Assembly (NCBI RefSeq): GCF_050947875.1
Contig: NW_027460291.1
Span: 26,805,868 to 26,869,867, forward strand
DNA: 64,000 nt
Source of the DNA: Dermacentor variabilis
Taxonomy: Eukaryota > Arthropoda > Arachnida > Ixodida > Ixodidae
Direction of reading: 5' to 3'
Below, piece after piece: positions 1 to 9,463 of the stretch. The notes under the pieces were generated by a model. The model was not told the DNA's origin and did no database searches. It worked only from the letters and a program-made list of their open reading frames with translations. A program made the position numbers and the translations under genes. Numbering within the stretch: position 1 is the stretch's first letter; the number at the start of each line of letters is the position of its first letter.

Positions 1-403
1 TAACCTAGCACAAAACTGGGCTCGATTCGCGGTAACGCGTGAGGTTCGCAAGCTAGGACAAGTGACTGCGGTTATCGCTTTCTCTCAACTAGCGTGTGTT
101 ATGAAGATTGACTCATTAGACGCCGCTGATTTTGAATTCGATTGTGGATTTTATGGTTCGTAGGCCTAACACGGCTAAGCTTGGCTGGTGAAGGCTAGTA
201 AAGTTGGTTTGCTCAAAACTAAGTGCAACTAATTGTTTGCTGCTTACAGAATAACCTCTAAATTGTAATTAAACGCGAATACACGCAAGTCAAGATTATT
301 ATGCCTATCATAAAATGGTATATTTAATTTAATTATTTCTAATAGCTTTTCTTTGACGCCGTAGTGGCGCTGTCAGCGCAAGACGCTATCCGCAACCGTA
401 AAA
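1..403. other. No gene recognised
   Basis: AT-rich sequence without an open frame of useful length. I see no splice-bounded exon, RNA gene or recognisable repeat boundary here. Confidence 0.5.
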
Positions 404-500
404 CCCTATTCTAAAGCTCTTCACTCCTACGTGCCCCAACGCTAACACCCGCAAAGCTCTTTGGGGCCCCAAACTATTGGGGCCCCTATTCTAAAACTCC
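404..500. repeat. Short direct repeat enclosing GGGGCCCC palindromes
   Basis: The string CCCTATTCTAAA followed by A/G-CTC occurs at 404-420 and again at 484-500. Between them TTGGGGCCCCAA and TTGGGGCCCC are arranged as a near-palindrome. The flanking repeats could be a target-site duplication around a tiny palindromic insertion, or chance. The segment abuts the 3' end of the protease remnant. Confidence 0.35.
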
Positions 501-838
501 CTAATAAGAGCAGAATGCGCGAAGAGAAAATCGAGGCCGAGAATTAGGTTGTGGGGGCCATGAGCAATCACGGTAAAGAGCACAGGAGTGTGGCGGCCGG
601 CGATGCTGACACCTGCCGTATACATTCCGATGATAGGCACAGTACCGCCATCCGCAACGCGGACGACGCCTGCCGACGCTGGGGTGAGGAGCTTGTTCAG
701 TCGTCGTCGGAAGGCAACACTCATAATAGAAAGATGTGCTCCTGTATCGATGAGTGCCCTGACAGGATAGACGTCAACATCAAGAAGGTTTTGGTTCGTA
801 GGTAACGTGAGCAGAGGATTTGAGGGCAGGGTCGACAA
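491..838 (-). pseudogene. Retropepsin (aspartic protease) fragment of an LTR retrotransposon
   Basis: The 115-codon open frame reads as one lobe of a retroviral-type aspartic protease. The catalytic motif ALIDTGAHLSIMS lies near residues 28-40, and the C-terminal flap/core motif NLILGLDFLFAHSALI lies near residues 97-112. In intact elements this enzyme processes the Gag-Pol polyprotein, usually as a dimer. Length matches one protease domain, but no gag zinc knuckle precedes it and no reverse transcriptase follows on the minus strand; the frame stops just before a GGGGCCCC palindrome. I read it as an isolated piece of a Ty3/gypsy-like pol gene. A domesticated retropepsin is possible but unsupported by context. 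Confidence 0.65.
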
Positions 839-1099
839 CGCAGCTTCACCTTCAGAAGCTGCGATGCCTAGTTCTCCGGCTGGACCCGGGAGGCGATAGG
901 CGGTGAAGAGAAGCGACTAGGTTGGGACGAACGAGACTGATGGCGGCTATGAAAGCGGCTGTAGCGAAGGTTCCGAGCAGGAGCATCAGCGATACTGCGT
1001 TCATGGCGGGTAGTATAGGGAACAGAAGGTTCAAAGGTGCGGGAATAAGCTCCGGCGTATGTCAGAGGAGATGGTGGCCATCGGTTGCGGCAGTGACGA
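839..1099. other. No gene recognised
   Basis: Short open frames on both strands, none with a recognisable domain. It separates the minus-strand protease remnant from the plus-strand LINE. Confidence 0.4.
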
Positions 1100-1417
1100 G
1101 TGACGTGGCCGATTCGGGTTCAGCGTAGTTTCCCCACGGAACGACACCGCACTCATACTTTCGACGCCCTCTTTAGCGAAGCGATGTCTAAGGCCGCCTC
1201 CAATCCCTTATTGATATGTGGAGACTTCAACGCGCCGCAGACGCAATGGGGATACGGAGCCGACTCGCCGAGAGGGAAGAGGCTGGCCGGACTGATGGAC
1301 GAGCTCGGTCTGACTGCACTCAAGAAACCGGCTTCGCACACCAGGATCGGACAGGGAGTGTGCCCCGACACATTCCCCGACCTCTCCGTCTTGTCGAGCG
1401 CGGGCGTAGACGCTTAG
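1100..1417 (+). pseudogene. LINE AP-endonuclease, C-terminal part
   Basis: The frame contains LLICGDFNAPQTQWGY, the GDFN motif of AP-like endonucleases that nick target DNA for target-primed reverse transcription, followed by a region ending in a stop at about 1415. The expected N-terminal QET motif is absent, and the C-terminal SDH motif is not clear because the frame breaks. It is directly followed by the linker and RT of the same element. Confidence 0.65.
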
Positions 1418-1635
1418 TCGAACTCCTTCTAGGACTTGGAGAGTGACTACAGGATCCTGTGTGTGACCATGGGAGGGAATGAAAGCGAGGAGGACGTCTG
1501 CCGAAAGGCCAGATTTGTGGACGGGGACCGATTCCGGAAAAATAGAGAACGATACAAGAAGGGCCCGATCGAAAGCGCCAGCGAATGGTGCAGAGAACTA
1601 CTCGCGGACGTAGAGAAAGCCACCGATGAGTTCGA

Positions 1636-3063
1636 ATGGACGAACTGGCGACAAGAACCCCTCACAGAGAAGGAGGAGACAGATCCCGCGTAGCCGGGGA
1701 CGACGACATTCAGCAACCTTCCAGAGTGGACAGCAGACGGGCACATCTCGTTGTAGCGAAGAAATCCATGAAGTGGAGAGCCAGTAAGCAAAATCTCAAC
1801 AGGAAAATACGCAAGAAGATCGCCGAAATCAATCGGGAGATCGAGACGCATTGCGTCCGCCTGTGCGAGGAAGAATGGCAGGAGCTGTGCGACACGATGA
1901 ACGGGAACATGAGCGCGGGACGCGCCTGGAAGATTCTCAGGCACCTGCTCGACCCGGCAAGCACCAAAACGGCGACCTGTACAGAGATGGCCAAGCTGCG
2001 GCAGAAGTACAAGGACGACCCGGAGGCCTTCGCGGAAGAGATCGTGCAGACGCACCTCGCTCGACCGGAAGGGCAGAGTCTCCCAGAGTACCGCGGGGCT
2101 CCAAACGAGGAGCTGGACACGGACTTTCCCGTGCAGGAATTTAGAACGGTCCTCCAGCTATTGAAAACCAAATCAGCACCCAGTCCTGACAGGATCACCA
2201 ACAAAATCCTGAGGAACCTGAACGACGACGCAATTGAGAAGCTCTGCGAGTACATCAGCGCGTGCTAGAAGGAGGGCCGAATTCCGCAAAAGTGGAAGAC
2301 CGCGGACATTATACTGATACCAAAGCGAGGCAGACCGCTAGATGTCCGAAACATGGGGACGATCTCTCTCACGTCCTGCGTCGGTAAAGTGAAGGAGCAT
2401 GCCTGCCTCAACAGGGTGACGATGCTGCTCGAGAAGCAGGACGCTTTCGGCACCCACATCATCGGTTTCCGGAATGGACTTTCCACGCAGGACGCCATGC
2501 TGCACATCAAGGAATAGGTCGTGAACGCTCAGAGCATGCACGTGCGCACCCTACTCGGACAAGACCATAAGAGCACGTTCGACACTGTGAAGCACATGGC
2601 CATACTGGAGAAGTTCAGCCGACTTGATCTCGGCGCGAGGTTCCACCGATATGTCAGCAGCTTGCTGAATGGGCGCAAGGCGACAGTCAAGATCGACGGG
2701 GCCTTGCCGCGAACAGTCCGAATGGGTGGTGTGGGAACGCCACAGGGCGCCGTACTCTCCCCCGTGGTTTTCAACCTCATTATGGTCAGCCTGCTGGAGC
2801 GTCTCGACGCGATAGAGGGCACCAATCATACGATCTACGCAGATGACGTGACAGTGTCGACCACGGAGAACACGAGCGTCGGCGAAATGCAAGACCGGCT
2901 GCAGCGGGCCGTCCGGGATGTGGAGCGGCACTTCGAAGGCACAAGACTCGTCTGCTCTCGCGACAAGTTGTTTATCCTGCTACACAGACCGTCAAAAAAA
3001 GGACCCCTCCCGCAGGGTGTGCTAGATGACCGTAGTTTGGGCGTCCGAGTCACGATGAGGTAG
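1636..3063 (+). pseudogene. LINE reverse transcriptase domain, interrupted
   Basis: Fragments read in order as RT blocks: KSAPSPDRITNKIL (the GPDGI-type block), IPQKWKTADIILIPKRG, then GTPQGAVLSPVVFNLIM, and the catalytic loop TIYADDVTV near 2830. The YADD aspartates are present. Stops at about 2267 and 2516 and the final stop at 3061 interrupt the reading. In an intact element this domain copies the element RNA onto the nicked target. Expected length for the domain is reached, so mainly point decay rather than deletion has inactivated it. Confidence 0.75.
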
Positions 3064-3345
3064 AGGACCCAAATACCGACGGTGTCCAAGTAGTGAGTGC
3101 TCGGCCAGTGGCTGGAAGAGAACAGTGCCAACCGCTAGCTGGTGCGGCGGGTCACGTGGGCCAACCTAGTGCGGCGGGTCACGAAAAAAGAGGAAAGGAA
3201 TAAAGGAAGACAACGTTACGAGGCTGATACAGGCGAACTCGCTGAGCCACATAGCGTACGTCGCCGCGTACGCCGACTGGAACAGGAGCGAAACCGACAA
3301 GCTTAACGTGGCGATCCACAGGGCGTTTAAGGCCGCCCTGGCAGT

Positions 3346-4110
3346 ATGTATCCCAGTACACGCCAACCCACAGGCTCCTTGAGCTGGGCGTACACAGCGC
3401 TCGAGGAGATCGCTGAGGCGCCGAGAATCTCGCAGTTGGAGTGGCTGTCGAGCACCAGAACGGGAAGACGAATCCTACACCTGCTCGGGATTCAATATCA
3501 CGAGGCGCGGGGACTGAAGGAAACACTGCTACCCGAAGCCAGGGACGCCATGCAGAAGGAAAACATGCCGAAGAACATGCACCCGGTGCATGGCGTGCAA
3601 CGACGTAAACGCAGGGCGGTAGCAATCCTCGAAGAACACGGAAGACGAGAACGCGTCCTCTTCGTCGATGCAGCCAGGTACCCGCGGTAAGACAGTGACC
3701 GTCATGGCGATGAGGGACGACGACCATCACCGCCGCTACAACGGAATGTGCGAGACGAACCGGACACCACCATCACTACTAATACTACGACAAAAACGGC
3801 AGCAGCAACAGCGGCAAGATCGACCCGGCCGGCCGGCCGGCGGCGGCGGCCCCGCCTTCTTCATCGCAGTCGTAGATACGAAGGAAAGGATCTGAGTCAC
3901 GGCCTCAGCGAGGGTGCCGTTGGCCCAAGCAGCGGAGGAGATGGCCATAGCCCTCGCGGTACTCCACGGAGGTGCGGAGGATAGCCTGATCATTAGCGAC
4001 TCCAAATCAGCGATTCGGAACTACACGAAACGTTGGGTGTCTGCGGATGTGGCGCGCATGCTCAACGCCAGAGCCGGGGACTTCGGGTCCAGCACGAATC
4101 AATTTCGAGT
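3346..4110 (+). pseudogene. LINE C-terminal region with RNase H remnant
   Basis: After the RT a linker segment (SLSWAYTALEEIAEAP, about 3385-3430) leads to an RNase H-like region. VLFVDAARY at about 3655-3685 would carry the first acidic residue, AAEEMAIALAVLHGG at about 3923-3970 the glutamate, and SLIISDSKSAIRNY at about 3980-4030 the next aspartate. A GC-rich stretch with CCGG repeats near 3826-3856 and frame changes separate the first from the other two. The three-acidic-residue spacing is what suggests RNase H; activity is not expected. Confidence 0.6.
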
Positions 4111-4135
4111 ACGATTTCGAGTACGATCACGTAGT
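4088..4135. repeat. Short tandem duplication TTTCGAGTACGA
   Basis: The unit ATTTCGAGTACG occurs twice back-to-back at the 3' edge of the RNase H remnant. It may mark the junction between the two adjacent LINE remnants. Confidence 0.4.
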
Positions 4136-4143
4136 CGAAATTT

Positions 4144-5060
4144 ATGCTAAACAAACAATCATTTCTTGAAGCCGTGTCCAATTTTCCTGGTCCCGCATGT
4201 TATCTACAAAATATTCACAAAGGGCATTCTCACTCTTTATCTCTACGCCTAAATCTTGTTTCGATTGTCGTTCCAATCAAGTTGCATGCAAAAAAAATTT
4301 TGTCGCCTCAGAATCCATGGATAACTAATAAGCTGCTAACTCATGCACAAAAAGGGTCATCTTTAGGAAAAACAAAACGGCAAACATTCAATGAGAATTT
4401 GGCCATTCGGTACGAGAAGCTTTCTAACCAGCTTTCTGCCACGTTGAATAAAGCTAAAAACCCGCCGTGGTTGCTCAGTGGCTATGGTGTTGGGCTGCTG
4501 AGCACAAGGTCGCGGGATCAAATCCCGGCCACGGCGGCCGCATTTCGATGGGGGCGAAATGCGAAAACACCCGTGTGCTTAGATTTAAGTGCACGTTAAA
4601 GAACTCCAGGTGGTCGAAATTTCCGGAGTCGTCCACTACGGCATGCCTCATAATCAGAAAGTGGTTTTGATTCGTAAAACCCCATAAGTTAAAAAAGCTA
4701 AAGAAGCGTGGAACGAAAGGAAAGTTTTGTAATGCGATAAAGACGTTAGAAAGAAATGGCAAATTGTCAAAGCTTTCTTAAACAGGACAAGCAATTGCGA
4801 AAAATAACAGCATCATAGCATGGTGTTCAAAACCTCCAAAGAAATAGTTGATGCGTTGGCCGATTCGTTCTTCAGCAACGAGCTACAAACAGCTCCGCAT
4901 GGTAATCCCGTGCGTCACCGCCTGCCACAGTATTTTTTTTATTTGCAGCTACATCCCAGGAAGTTCTAAACGTTATCAATAGCATAAAGATAACCGGCGC
5001 TGAGAGTGATAAGGCACAGCCTTCTCATATAAAATTATTTGCATCTTAATAACTTGATAT
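4144..5060 (+). mobile_element. Second LINE remnant (CR1/L2/Jockey-like), split by a SINE
   Basis: NPWITNKLL near 4315, followed by a basic stretch, is typical of the linker between endonuclease and RT in CR1/L2/Jockey-like ORF2. After the SINE the reading resumes with KEAWNERK, then KEIVDALADSFFSNEL (about 4840-4885) and VINSIKITGAESDKA (about 4970-5020), the usual entrance to the RT domain. No RT core follows. Frames change at several points. The clade is not certain; what is clear is that it is a different element from the upstream RNase H-bearing one. Confidence 0.5.
4461..4693 (+). mobile_element. Ruka-type tRNA-derived SINE, full length
   Basis: Starts CCCGCCGTGGTTGCTCAGTGG, with an A-box-like TGGCTATGGTGTTGG and a B-box-like GGGATCAAATCCC, then a body with TTCGATGGGGGCGAAATGCG and an end with GGTTTTGATTCGTAAAACCCC. 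It interrupts the LINE remnant and is flanked by AAAGCTAAAAA at 4450-4460 and AAAGCTAAAGA at 4694-4704, a convincing target-site duplication. I recognise the sequence as the tick Ruka SINE family. Pol III transcription from the internal boxes is the expected mode for such SINEs. Confidence 0.85.
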
Positions 5061-5062
5061 CC

Positions 5063-7149
5063 TTGCAGGCATGAATACCGTCATGTTTAGATCGGCCGGC
5101 TTTCCACAGTAACTTACACAACAAGATCACTCCAATTTTTACGAAAGGTGACCACTCTTTCTTCTAGAATTATCACCCCATCTAAGTACTACATTTCTTT
5201 TTAGGTAATTGAAAAGCTAATTGATCAACGCCAAACACATTACCTTACAAAATTACATCAAATTTTCTCACGATTCAACTACGACTTTTGCCAAGTTTAC
5301 TCGACCGAACACTTCTTGAACTAACCGGTCAACTAAAGCTCGCTATCGACGAGCGTAATAACGCAGCTGATGTATATGTCTACTTAACAAAGGCCTGAGA
5401 TCGAGGAATCGAACGCTGGGCCACTGCGTAGCAGGCAGAGACGTTACCTCAAAGCCACTATTGAATATTTTTTAGATCGCAGCTCTTAGGAGCCCGTTCC
5501 TACGTTAAGCGTCGGCATGCCTCAACGTCGGCGTCGTCGGCGTAACCGAGCAAACGAGCAGACCGAAGGATGGAAGAGCGAACATGGAGCTCGGGCGAGG
5601 GAAGAAAGGCTAATAAAGCGCGAGGAGCAGGCTGCAGTGAAACTGTGCGGTGGAAAGTGGAGGAAGAGGGTATGGTAATAGCGTGAGGAGAAAAGCGTAA
5701 TGCCGCTCTGCAGCGACGATTGCTACGAGATGTCGCCAGAGTAGCGCGTGTCGTCGTTCACCGATTATATATGCGGCGAGCGCGTCCAACAATAGTATAT
5801 ATGAAAACAAAGCGTTGCATTAGCGGGTGTTTGTTTGCGGCAGGTGCTGTGAATCGGGTCCCGCGCCACTCACGCGCTGTCTCTCGGAATCTCCCAATAG
5901 CACGGCAATCGCGCCACAGAGCGCTCCGTTTGCGACGTAGCGCGTGAGACAGATTGTCCACACTAGCATCGCGAAATGAAAACACGTATAGAGCTTCGCT
6001 CAAATTTAGCATTAGGGAGTATCGTAATCGTCCGTGAATTTTTTTTGTTTGTTGCCTTACTTGTCACAAAAATCTCATAATTTTGTCACAAAAGACAAAA
6101 TTGGTCAGACTAAGTGTGACAGCAACTCTGAAGTAGACCGTAATTTAGAATTTTTCATACCAAACGCCATATAGAGTACATTGATCCCCTCAGGAAGTTC
6201 AGACAGTGCCCCGTATATCTCTCTTACGTCTGTGATACTCTTGATAAAGTACCATTCGGTGCTACGTCTGTAGTGACCAGAGGATAAAAGACATCCGACG
6301 AACAGAGACAAATGATCACTTTTTTACGTAATATCCATTATTGGTTATAAAAAAGAACTGCTAACAACTTTGGTTTCATTGCAAACACTCTTTCAAACAA
6401 AGAGCGGCTACTGTGTGACCAGCTTTCCAAAGGCGTAAGCTAAATTGCTGCCGCAGGTCATAACTTGGGGGGGAGGATAATGTTGCTGAAAGACTGTGTA
6501 CCGGACACACCTTCTAATAGTCATGTGGCTCGGAAAGCTGCACAGGCCGTTGCGAATCAGATAAGCGGGCTACATGAGAAGGCGTCCAAAACCACTGAAT
6601 GACCGATCAAAGCAAAAATTACTGGTTGTCACGTAGGAAGGACCACAGTTCTTGCTTTACGCATTTTGCTCCTGCATTGCTTCTAAAACCTTTGTCCGTA
6701 AGCACTTCTGATTACATGTAGATTACAAAAAGAAAAACATTGCATTCCAAAGTCTTCCCATTCTTTAGAGAAACACATTCGCATATGACACTCGTAATCC
6801 GAAACTATGCCATGTAACAAGTCGTACAAACTATGCGAAATAATTTATTCGAAACAGGTTCCCTTCTCTGCTCAATAACTTGCGACAAAAAAAATGAAGC
6901 TCACCTTTCAAACGTCATTGCAAGAAGTTCCTGACATGTTATTGTAACAATTTTTTTAATTTTTCTTGGTTTGATTGAACGTTTCGATTGCTTTTCATAC
7001 GTCAATTTAATTGTTAAAATGCTTGATGTGGTTAACATATTACATTGTCGCCTTATCTCTTTATCTATTTGGTAGAATTCGTTCCATTCGGCTGAAATTG
7101 CTGGTTAGGCATGAAGGTTGCCTCCCAATTCTGAGCTAAAAGCAGATTA
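5063..7149. other. No gene recognised; repeat-like sequence
   Basis: No open frame with recognisable homology. About 5500-5970 is GC-rich and dense in CGTCGGCG and GCGCGT strings, unlike its AT-rich surroundings, and may be part of an unidentified repeat. The remainder is AT-rich. Confidence 0.4.
5398..5462 (-). repeat. tRNA-like SINE head
   Basis: The minus strand reads TAGTGGCTTTGAGGTAACG (A-box-like) and about 35 nt later GCGTTCGATTCCTCG (B-box-like). The spacing fits an internal Pol III promoter, but acceptor stems do not pair, so this is a tRNA-derived repeat head rather than a tRNA gene. It differs from Ruka and from the tRNA-iMet array further on. Confidence 0.45.
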
Positions 7150-7352
7150 TATTAGGGGGTTTCGCGTGCCAGAACCACGACATGATTATGATGCGCGCCG
7201 TAGAGGGGGACGTGAGAATATTTTGAACAACCTGGGTTTCTTTAACGTGCGCACACTACACTGTGCACGAGTGTTTTTGCATTCCAGCCCCATCTAAATG
7301 CAGCTCGCATCACCAAAACCACTACGCCACCATTGCGGGTCAGTTCTGTGTT
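7150..7352 (-). mobile_element. Degenerate Ruka-type SINE
   Basis: Reverse complement follows the Ruka body with many changes: GGGGGTTTCGCGTGCCAGAACC, GATTATGATGCGCGCCGTAG, TTTCTTTAACGTGCGCAC and ATTGCGGGT correspond in order to segments of the copies at 4461 and 11660. It is the oldest-looking copy in the window. No target duplication is obvious. Confidence 0.7.
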
Positions 7353-7829
7353 GAAGAAATTTGAGCTCTCTTTGTAACATCTTGCCAATACAACGTTACA
7401 TAAAAACAGTACATATATGTACTGTTTATTTTTGCGAGGTGCCCTTTCCTGCATCTGGAGGGGGCAGCCACCTGGTCAAACTACTCGCTCACGTACTTTA
7501 TTGCTACTCGCTCAGGTACTTTTATGTGACTGCTCCTTTGTTTCATAAAAGGATAAATAAAGCATTGAACTCAATTCAATTATTTGCGATTGTTTGTTTA
7601 GGTCGCCGACGACAGCAAGCAGACTTTTAACACTCGTATGTTGTCGAATGTTTTGTATCGCTTCGAATACTCCAACATACCCCAAAGTTGCTTTTCCAAT
7701 ACTAATGGTTGGTGTGTAGCATTCGATTCATATTCAAAACTTCGAATATTCAGCCACATCTATGCATGATGTGATTAAACATCTGCACACAAACGGGCAA
7801 ATGACGCTACTCGGACTTTAAAATACTAT
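7353..7829. other. No gene recognised
   Basis: AT-rich sequence with no recognisable domain, RNA or repeat boundary. Confidence 0.4.
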
Positions 7830-8150
7830 CTGCACTTTTGGGCAGCTTCCATCCACATGGAAAGAAGCTGTTGTTGCTTCGGTTTTGAAATAGGTTGAAG
7901 ACCTCTCCTCAGTGCTAAGTTACACTCGGTAGTGCTTAGAAGTTACCTTTGCAAGCTGTTAGGGAAAATTATAAATTCTCATTGTAATCAGTATTCTCTT
8001 GAAGCCAACAAAATGCTTCATCCACACCAAGATGGTTTGAGAGAAGGCCGGTTGACAAAGAACCATCTCGCTGCCTATGCAGTGCAACATTCTTCACGAT
8101 ATTGTCCAGAAGCAGTATTTTTGCTTTGTGTTCCTCCACATGAAAAATAG
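7830..8150 (+). pseudogene. Decayed LINE reverse transcriptase fragment
   Basis: Pieces in changing plus-strand frames read LPSTWKEAVVASVLK (about 7842-7890), SYT, then GKIINSHCNQYSLEANKMLHPHQDGLREGRLTKNHLAAYAVQ (about 7955-8085). This is the order of RT blocks in LINEs: the WK-A-v-P-K block, the YRP block, then the Q-GF-GR-T block. Several stops and frameshifts are present and there is no YADD region. It is an ancient fragment. Confidence 0.55.
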
Positions 8151-8151
8151 A

Positions 8152-8848
8152 ACATGGCGTGACTCTATGGATTTCTGGGGGACCTCTCTGAAATGGGTAA
8201 CCAAGGAAACATGTTTAATGTTACGAATGGTACTTATTGATGCTAACATTCCACGTTACAGCTGGTAATGCTTTGACTCGGCCATATATACAAGGAATTT
8301 GCGTGCCTCATGGAGACGTGCATAACTGCACGCTTTTTGTGATGCAAATTACCTTGTTTCGTGCATCAGTACCTCCGACATTTTTATTCTAAATAGAATT
8401 ATTCTAATTGTAATTAAAATAAGTAGTCTTGTAACCTTGCAGTGTGCGAGCGACAAGTTCAAGTAAGCCTATACAAAGTGGTTAAATGAACCAATGAAAA
8501 CGAATCTAAATTAAAAAATATCAGAGCTCACGTGTACTTGCCAGATGTACATACTGTAAGAGCCAGCTGATTTTTATCAATGAAACTCGCATACCAACAG
8601 AGTTATCCCGGAATCTAAGAAGCTCGCTTTAGCGTTCTCCATCTGCAAAAAGATGTGCTTTAAAATGAGCAGAATTACATTTTTAACTTTCCGAGCAGAA
8701 AGTAAGGATGGACTCGGCCTTTTAAGCACTTTATAAGCCTATACATATATGTGTTGATTTAATGTTGAACAGTTTTATGGCAACTTAAGAACTATGCGCC
8801 GCTGCCCCGGGAAATGTACTAAAGTTTGTGTGCTTGTGCGATTCGCAG
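8152..8848. other. No gene recognised; possible intron
   Basis: AT-rich, no recognisable ORF. If the downstream exon is real this stretch is its preceding intron; the last 22 bases before 8849 are T/G/C-rich and end in CAG. Confidence 0.4.
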
Positions 8849-8925
8849 GAGCCAAGCTACGGGAGGACATCTACAAGGCGTTCGAAAACATCTACCCCAT
8901 CCTAAAGAAATACCAGTCAATGTGA
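8849..8925 (+). CDS. Candidate terminal coding exon of an unidentified gene
   Basis: TGCTTGTGCGATTCGCAG immediately upstream resembles a 3' splice site. The exon, entered two bases into a codon, reads AKLREDIYKAFENIYPILKK then YQSM and a stop at 8923-8925. The peptide has the composition and helix-like periodicity of a conserved protein C-terminus, unlike the neighbouring decayed repeats, and a poly(A) signal follows 28 bases later. I do not recognise the protein. No upstream exon could be identified, so this could also be a fragment. It is plus strand and outside the tandem duplication. Confidence 0.42.
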
Positions 8926-8953
8926 AATGATTCTGCCAATTCATTTGCCTTGA

Positions 8954-8959
8954 AATAAA
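8954..8959 (+). terminator. Poly(A) signal AATAAA
   Basis: A canonical AATAAA lies just downstream of the stop of the candidate terminal exon, at a distance normal for a short 3' UTR. Confidence 0.45.
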
Positions 8960-9339
8960 ACCTAAGAAACTAAATTTGCCCGGGTGCCAAGTTGTGAGCT
9001 CACTTACACGTCCCTTGAGCTTCGTCATGTCTCAGTAAGTCCAAGAATAGGTTGGTGGCGGGCTGCGCAAGTAGCTGAGTGGCGGCATTTCCTCCATTAA
9101 TTGGGATAGGAATCATAAGGATGCTCCAAGCGAATTCTTGCGATCGGCTAAGCCGTCATTGTGATGTTCTGCTTAATGTCCAAGTGTGATATTATCCTAT
9201 CACTTCTTGGGCGCAGTAAACTGTAGGTGCGAGGGTGACGCGAGAATGCTGGCTTGATGCGCGCAGTCGCCTCGCACGGCCAATCGCAAAGGTCACGTGA
9301 TCCAAGTGTTCTTTATTGGGGGAGGGGGGCAGGTGAGCG
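8960..9339. other. No gene recognised
   Basis: No domain-bearing ORF or RNA recognised. A small G-run and the left flank of the hairpin begin near 9325. Confidence 0.4.
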
Positions 9340-9463
9340 TACGTCTCCTCCTCTAACCCCACTGTGGCTGAGCGTGGATGTCCCCGGGGGTACGGGCATA
9401 CGTGGCCCGTGCTCCCACGGACAGCCATGCTCAGCCACAGCCGGATTAGAGCAGGAGATGTGG
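9340..9463. repeat. Long imperfect inverted repeat (hairpin)
   Basis: The left arm at about 9340-9383 and right arm at about 9419-9463 pair over about 45 nt with roughly ten mismatches, including a perfect 12-bp core CTGTGGCTGAGC / GCTCAGCCACAG. The loop is about 35 nt and GC-rich. It could be the core of a fold-back element or a structured RNA locus. Nothing in the sequence indicates transcription. Confidence 0.7.

Larger units (their letters stand above)
1100..4110 (+). mobile_element. Degenerate non-LTR retrotransposon (I/R1-like, with RNase H)
   Basis: Plus-strand order is AP-type endonuclease, linker, reverse transcriptase, then RNase H, which is the order of ORF2 in RNase H-bearing LINE clades (I, R1 and relatives). 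The ORF is broken by frameshifts and several in-frame stops, for example at about 1415, 1691, 2267, 2516 and 3061. The N-terminal half of the endonuclease, ORF1 and the 3' tail are not visible, so it is 5'-truncated and old. Clade assignment is by domain order and motif style only; a tree of the RT domain would decide it. Confidence 0.75.
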
